Shown here in pieces: positions 59,681 through 64,000 of a stretch of 64,000 nucleotides of DNA. The position numbers and the translations under genes were made by a program. The notes beneath the pieces were generated by a model that searched no databases, was not told the DNA's origin, and saw only the letters and a program-made list of their open reading frames with translations. Numbering within the stretch: position 1 is the stretch's first letter; the number at the start of each line of letters is the position of its first letter. The stretch lies in contig CASFSL010000005.1 of assembly GCA_949297365.1 (NCBI GenBank), positions 1 to 64,000 on the forward strand, in the 5' to 3' direction. Origin of the DNA: an uncultured Bacteroidales bacterium. GTDB taxonomy: Bacteria; Bacteroidota; Bacteroidia; Bacteroidales; UBA932.

Positions 59681-61720
59681 ATGCGTGTTCAGAAAAATAT
59701 ATTTACCATGTCCTTTGTCAGGAATGTGTTCCTGTCGCTGCTCCTGCTGCTGTTTTCATGGACGCTCAGGGCGCAGTATGACACGGACCATTTTTTCTTC
59801 AGGGGGCAGCTGGCTCTCAATGAAGGCCGGTATCTGGATGCTCTGAACAGCTTCAGCATTATCATAAGGATAGACGATTCTCTCTACGAGGCTTATTTCT
59901 TCAGGGGCATAGCGAAATACAATCTAGGGGATTTCGGAGGTGCTGAATCGGATTTTGACAAAGCCATTGAACTCAACCCTGTCTATACCCTGGCATACCA
60001 TTACAGAGCGATAACGCTCAGCCGGATGGGGGAATATGACCGGGCTTTGGAAGACCTGAGACGCGCGATAGATCTGAGACCGAGCTATTATGGACTGTAT
60101 TTCAGCCGTGGAGTGACTTACTTTCTCTCGCAGCAGTTTGAGAAGGCCGTGGAGGATTTTGACCGATTCATCATGCGTGAGCCGAAGGATCCTGACGCTT
60201 ATCTCAACCGCGGAGCCTCTTACCTGTTTCTGGGAGATACTGTCAGGGCCCTCAAGGACTATGACCGTGCGATTACACTGGACAGTTTTGACCCGGAGGG
60301 TTATATCCGCCGCTCCAGGATATATTATTCCCAGCACAGGATGGAAGATGCCCTGTCCGACCTGAACCGCGCGATAGACCTGGATACGGCCAATACTTTC
60401 GCTTATTTCAACCGTGCCCTTATCCGTTACGAGATGAAGGACGTGCAGGGGACGCTGGCAGATCTGGACAAGGTGCTGTCCCGGGAACCTGACAATTCCC
60501 TGACACTGTACAACCGGGCATTGATTCTGTCTCAGCTCGGGGATTATGACAATGCCCTGAGTGACTATGACAGAGTGCTGAATATCAATCCGGAGAATGT
60601 CCTAGCGTACTATAACCGTTCAATACTCTTTACTGAGATGGGACGCTATAAGGATGCGGTGGAGGATCTGACCAAGGCGATAGAACTTTATCCGGATTTC
60701 GCCAACGCCTACATGAATCGCTCCTATGTCAAGAATCAGATGGGCCAGTATGCCTCGGCCGAGGAGGACTATCGGACGGCGCAGAGCAAGATAGCGATGT
60801 ATCGGAGTCTGACATCGGACAGTGCAGGCCGGGCCGCTTTTGCGGATACGTCCCGTAAGTATGACCGGCTGATAGCGTTGGATTCGGATTTTGCCAGAAG
60901 TGACTTCAATGACGACCAGCTGCTTCAGAACCGCAACGTGAGCATAGACCTGAAGCCGATGTACCGTTTTGTCGTAGCGTCTGACAAGCGTGTGGATGAG
61001 GACGGAATGCCTATTACGCTGACGAACCGCTATCAGGACGAAAAGGTGGATAAGTTTGCCGGCGAGGTGCCTTTGGATGTGGAGATATCCTGCCGGCCCG
61101 CCGCTGCTGCCGCCGTGGACAACTCCCGTCTGCTGGAGGCTGTGGACAGAGTGGCCGGGAATACAGGAGATGACCGTGTGCTTTTTGCCAAGGCCTTGAT
61201 AGAGAGTGATAACAAACAGTTCAATTCGGCTATGTCCTGCTACGATGAGGCGATAGACAAGCATCCTTCGGAAGTTTTCTATTATATCAATCGTGGGGCT
61301 CTCCGTGCGGAGATGATAGATTTTATCTCCTCGATAGAGAGCAATGTGCAGGTGCTCACCATAGACAATGCCGGTACGGCCAAGGCCAGGGTACGGGACG
61401 GGTCGTCGTCGGCCGGTTATGATTATTCCGAGGCGATATCCGATATGCGCAAGGCATCCATGCTGTACCCGGACTTCCCCTATACCTACTACAATCTGGG
61501 CAACCTGTACTGCCTTTCCAGCGATATGCCCGAGGCCATTACGCAGTACACCAAGGCTATAGACCTGTATCCGGGCCTTGCTGAGGCCTATTACAACCGA
61601 GGTCTGGTGCTTATCTATGTCAAGGACCGGGAGAAGGGCTGTCTGGATATGAGCAAGGCCGGTGAGCTCGGTATTGAGGATGCCTACAGTGTCATCAAGA
61701 AATACTGCGATACCGAGTGA
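59681..61720 (+). CDS. Exported protein with many tetratricopeptide repeats
   Basis: This 679-residue protein has a signal peptide (FLSLLLLLFSWTLRAQ; Met 10 at 59708 is an alternative start) and roughly ten to twelve TPR units, mostly before residue 360 (for example RALKDYDRAITLDSFDPEGYI) with two more near the C-terminus after a charged linker. It would act as a periplasmic or surface scaffold. It follows the membrane-protein gene by 18 bp. Confidence 0.88.
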   Translation: MRVQKNIFTMSFVRNVFLSLLLLLFSWTLRAQYDTDHFFFRGQLALNEGRYLDALNSFSIIIRIDDSLYEAYFFRGIAKYNLGDFGGAESDFDKAIELNPVYTLAYHYRAITLSRMGEYDRALEDLRRAIDLRPSYYGLYFSRGVTYFLSQQFEKAVEDFDRFIMREPKDPDAYLNRGASYLFLGDTVRALKDYDRAITLDSFDPEGYIRRSRIYYSQHRMEDALSDLNRAIDLDTANTFAYFNRALIRYEMKDVQGTLADLDKVLSREPDNSLTLYNRALILSQLGDYDNALSDYDRVLNINPENVLAYYNRSILFTEMGRYKDAVEDLTKAIELYPDFANAYMNRSYVKNQMGQYASAEEDYRTAQSKIAMYRSLTSDSAGRAAFADTSRKYDRLIALDSDFARSDFNDDQLLQNRNVSIDLKPMYRFVVASDKRVDEDGMPITLTNRYQDEKVDKFAGEVPLDVEISCRPAAAAAVDNSRLLEAVDRVAGNTGDDRVLFAKALIESDNKQFNSAMSCYDEAIDKHPSEVFYYINRGALRAEMIDFISSIESNVQVLTIDNAGTAKARVRDGSSSAGYDYSEAISDMRKASMLYPDFPYTYYNLGNLYCLSSDMPEAITQYTKAIDLYPGLAEAYYNRGLVLIYVKDREKGCLDMSKAGELGIEDAYSVIKKYCDTE

Positions 61721-61770
61721 CGGAAATGATTAACATCAATAGATATGTTGTGAATTGCTTTCAAACTTTG

Positions 61771-61884
61771 TATCTTTGACGGACTGCAAACAGCATCACG
61801 CTGTTTATCTCACAATAACTCATAGTTGTGAATTGATATCATTCAACCTTTGACTGATGCTGGAGAGTATTTTATGCGTTGAGA
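61771..61884 (+). ncRNA. Possible small RNA or antisense leader
   Basis: A promoter (TTG, 20 bp, TATCTTTG at 61771-61778) points into a gap that has no plus-strand gene. The start of the transcript would fold as a perfect hairpin AAACAGC/GCTGTTT (61788-61806) and a second stem CACAA/TTGTG. It runs toward the 3' end of the convergent gene at 61885. The 3' end is not defined. Confidence 0.3.
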
Positions 61885-62814
61885 TTATTCGGAGTAGAGG
61901 GATTTAAGGATGTTCTGGCAACGGTCTGCTTTGTTGTAATTGAGATCTACAGTTCTTACTCCTTTAATAACAATGCCTTCACCGAATTCAACATGAGGTT
62001 GGTCAAATATTATTGTTATATCTCCATAGTCCCAGGCATCTCCAGAAGATGGAGAACCGGCATGTACGAAGTAGATTGTTTTATTTGAGCGTGGTTTTCC
62101 GCAAAGTCGTATGACATCATCTGTATTCATGCCGATGAGGATCTGCGAGGCTTTGGAGGTGCTTTGGTTGAAGGCACGGCGGATGCGGTCTATCTCGGAC
62201 TGGACGGCCTGTTCCTGCTGGGCAACCTGGGTGTATTTGGATTTGAGGCCGGAGAGCTCTTTGTTGAGTCTCTGCAGATTCTCCTCCTGTTGGCGCAACT
62301 TTTCCTGCTCGTTCTCCAGGCTTTGCCGCAGTGATGCGATTTCGGATTCCTTGGCCTTAATGGAGGTGTTGGCCTCGGTCAGCAGCATGTTGAGGCTGTC
62401 CACGACTACGCTGGCCTTGCGCTGCTCGATGCTGCGGTTGAGCCGCCTGACCACATCCTCCGGGTCAACCGTTATCTCGGCCTTGATGTAGTATTCAATG
62501 CCGGTCCAGTTCTCCTCCAGGATGGTGGTCTCGGTGATGCCGGCCGATATCTGCTCTATCTCCTTTTTCAGGAACTGATTGGATATCCGGTCTCCGTCCT
62601 GTTCCTCACTGTAGTTGATGTAACTTTCCAGGTAGACCCCGATCTCCTCCAGCAACAGCCGCTTGACCTCTGTCAGGGCCTTGGTGCGGGAGGTAATCTT
62701 GCTGTCGCTCTCTCCGGCCTGATAGTAGTATTCACGGACAAACGTCCTGCTCTCGGCATTGCCGCAGACAACGGCGGCTAGGATAATGGCTGCGGTAAGA
62801 AGTATCTTTTTCAT
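61885..62814 (-). CDS. Exported coiled-coil protein with BamE-like C-terminal domain
   Basis: This 309-residue protein has a signal peptide (cleavage after GNA), an N-terminal domain like the LPP20/FlgT type (AGESDSKITSRTKALTEVKR, ITVDPEDVVRRLN), a long coiled coil (about 130-215) and a C-terminal region (about 222-290) with IGMNTDDVIRLCGKPRSN, the pattern of SmpA/OmlA (BamE) domains. It is probably a periplasmic envelope protein. The combination is unusual and the role unknown. Confidence 0.82.
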   Translation of the reverse strand: MKKILLTAAIILAAVVCGNAESRTFVREYYYQAGESDSKITSRTKALTEVKRLLLEEIGVYLESYINYSEEQDGDRISNQFLKKEIEQISAGITETTILEENWTGIEYYIKAEITVDPEDVVRRLNRSIEQRKASVVVDSLNMLLTEANTSIKAKESEIASLRQSLENEQEKLRQQEENLQRLNKELSGLKSKYTQVAQQEQAVQSEIDRIRRAFNQSTSKASQILIGMNTDDVIRLCGKPRSNKTIYFVHAGSPSSGDAWDYGDITIIFDQPHVEFGEGIVIKGVRTVDLNYNKADRCQNILKSLYSE

Positions 62815-63616
62815 AAGCTGGTGGTTTAATCAACAATCAATGTTCGCTGACTGATTTTGTTACAAATTTAGCAATACTTTTTGTGATTTTCCGCAAAGAT
62901 CCCCCCTACAGCCATCACGTTACTTTTTAGTTGAGTTGCATGTACTTGAATATAAGTACTTTATCTATTAACTGATATTTTAAGTGGGGCGGATTCCACT
63001 CAGAATGAGCCTTTTTGCCGGCACTTAATATTTTACGTAAAATGCAATAGCCGGTCAATCAGATGGTTACAACACAACTAAAAAGCAACGTGATGATGCC
63101 AGGAGGATTGAATCGGGAGAATTGGACTGGTAGGATTAGATCGGGAGAACGGGGCTGAGAGATGGGCCGGGCGGTTGTTCTTGGCTGCTGGATACCGGGA
63201 GCAGTATGTTGCGCCGGTGGGCTTGCTGCCAGACCATTGACCGCAGGCATCCAGCGGCTCTCAACCCATAAAGCACCGGCATCAATCATAACCGACTGTC
63301 AATCAGTAACTATTGAATATGACGGTTGCCCTATGGTATGTTTTTTCAGGCCATAGAGCAACCACGCCAAAGAGATGTGTCTGGGAATCAGGGCCTTGAC
63401 GAACTGGGCGGTGCTTCATGGATTACTATCACCGCTGTGCGGAATGCTGCGTAGGGCAGCGACAGGCATCGGTGCCTCAAAAACAGCAATCTGGCCTGTG
63501 CTTGCTTTAGGCGGCGAGAGGACTCACGCCAATCAGGGGGTATCTTTGTGGATAATCATTATACCTTTTGTGATTTCCATCAGTGTGTCTTCTGCCGTTT
63601 TTTGAAATGACGGTGC

Positions 63617-63659
63617 GATGCGGAATGTGATGCGGAATGTGATGCGGAATGTGATGCGG
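63617..63659. repeat. Tandem 12 bp repeat
   Basis: GATGCGGAATGT occurs three times exactly in tandem (63617-63652), followed by a partial unit GATGCGG. There are no spacers, so it is not a CRISPR. It lies between genes and may be copy-number variable. Confidence 0.9.
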
Positions 63660-63804
63660 TTGAATATCAACTGATTACATTTATGCGCTGCACATTTGAC
63701 CTAGTCTGAAACAGGCCAAGTGTGCAGCGTCTTTTGTAACTAACTGTAAATCAAGTACTACTTTTCAGGACTGCACCATCGCTTCTGTTTTATGACGGAA
63801 AGTG

Positions 63805-63840
63805 CCCAGGAAAACAGGTGCGGTATGGTAATTTCCTGGG
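63805..63840. other. Perfect stem-loop in gene-free region
   Basis: CCCAGGAAA at 63805-63813 pairs fully with TTTCCTGGG at 63832-63840 across an 18 nt loop. The right arm begins an imperfect direct repeat (63837-63866 against 63913-63942). No gene is adjacent within the window. Confidence 0.5.
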
Positions 63841-64000
63841 TGAGGAGTGTTTTCCTCATCGGGTCGAAGGCCTGTTTGGAGCGGAGCGACTTGGCCCTTT
63901 CCTGGGAGAGGGTTGGGTGAGGAGTACTTTCCTTCTTCGGTCCAGTGCTGTAGGTGTTAAGGGGCAGATTGTCTTAATCGAGCAGTGTCTTGAATCGATA

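Larger units (their letters stand above)
62815..64000. other. Gene-free end of window with hairpins and short repeats
   Basis: No reading frame here looks coding: the two small frames at 63162 and 63375 have poor composition and no start context. Structures seen are a hairpin GGTTGCCCTATGG/CCATAGAGCAACC (63324-63363, one mismatch), 12 bp tandem units at 63617-63659, a perfect 9 bp stem CCCAGGAAA/TTTCCTGGG (63805-63840) and an imperfect 30 bp direct repeat (63837 and 63913). Confidence 0.6.

Noticed and set aside
63162-63605. Two small plus-strand frames near the window end
   Set aside because: Cys/Gly/Ala-rich chance-like sequences overlapping a hairpin; no start signals or conserved pattern.
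63617-63659. Possible CRISPR
   Set aside because: Units of 12 bp directly abut with no spacers, and there are no cas genes.

Overview
The window reads as the chromosome of a Bacteroidales bacterium, most likely Rikenellaceae/Alistipes-like (inference). The pointers are a GC-rich core from about 14.7 kb rightwards, repeated Bacteroidetes-type -7 boxes (TAnnTTTG, several with a TTG/TTTG 19-21 bp upstream), little sign of Shine-Dalgarno use, many lipoproteins and FKBP-type lipoproteins, and families typical of the phylum (DUF3871, DUF3822, a Cys-less PurF paralogue). I could not run any search, so family names rest on motifs and remembered family patterns.

Left arm, 1-7 kb: a minus-strand type I restriction-modification operon, read in the order XRE regulator, HsdM, Fic, HsdS, DUF4145 protein, DUF4393 (Abi-alpha) protein, HsdR (cut by the window edge). 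The second half of hsdS and the two genes behind it are much more AT-rich than hsdM, hsdR and the first half of hsdS, which suggests a swapped cassette.

7.07-14.63 kb: an AT-rich integrated element of about 7.5 kb, bounded by a 46 bp direct repeat (45/46 identical) of the 3' part of tRNA-Phe. It carries a tyrosine integrase next to the intact tRNA, a tandem winged-helix Rep-like protein with an iteron-like inverted repeat region, a RecA-like AAA ATPase, a DUF3871 protein, a 30-residue membrane peptide and three cargo genes (an LRR/EF-hand protein, a lipoprotein and a retropepsin-like protease). No relaxase or capsid gene is seen.

14.7-30.6 kb: core genes (priA, tRNA-Lys, a clpC-like gene, gyrA, a TPR protein) plus a divergent pair that may be a defence module: a 1377-residue STAND-type NTPase with a HEPN-like R-x5-H motif, facing a membrane protein with two C-terminal helices. 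A GDPD lipoprotein gene overlaps the NTPase stop codon.

30.6-48.2 kb: core metabolism and envelope. This includes an AI-2E family permease, an RRM protein, a PurF-like enzyme without its catalytic Cys, a short ComEC, an ackA-ptb-buk acyl-phosphate operon, cstA, a MATE exporter, a cytidylate-kinase-like protein, an SDR with a zinc-binding tail, two FKBP lipoproteins, a DHH phosphoesterase, rsmD and tRNA-Asp.

48.4-55.1 kb: a TetR-controlled seven-gene drug-export operon (TolC, HlyD, two ATPases matching the two halves of YbhF, two ABC-2 permeases). 55.2-61.7 kb: a surface cluster (phosphate-type porin, lamin-tail lipoprotein, metallophosphatase, outer-membrane protein, TPR protein) that could serve phosphate or phosphoester capture. 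From 62.8 kb to the end there is no convincing gene, only hairpins and short repeats.
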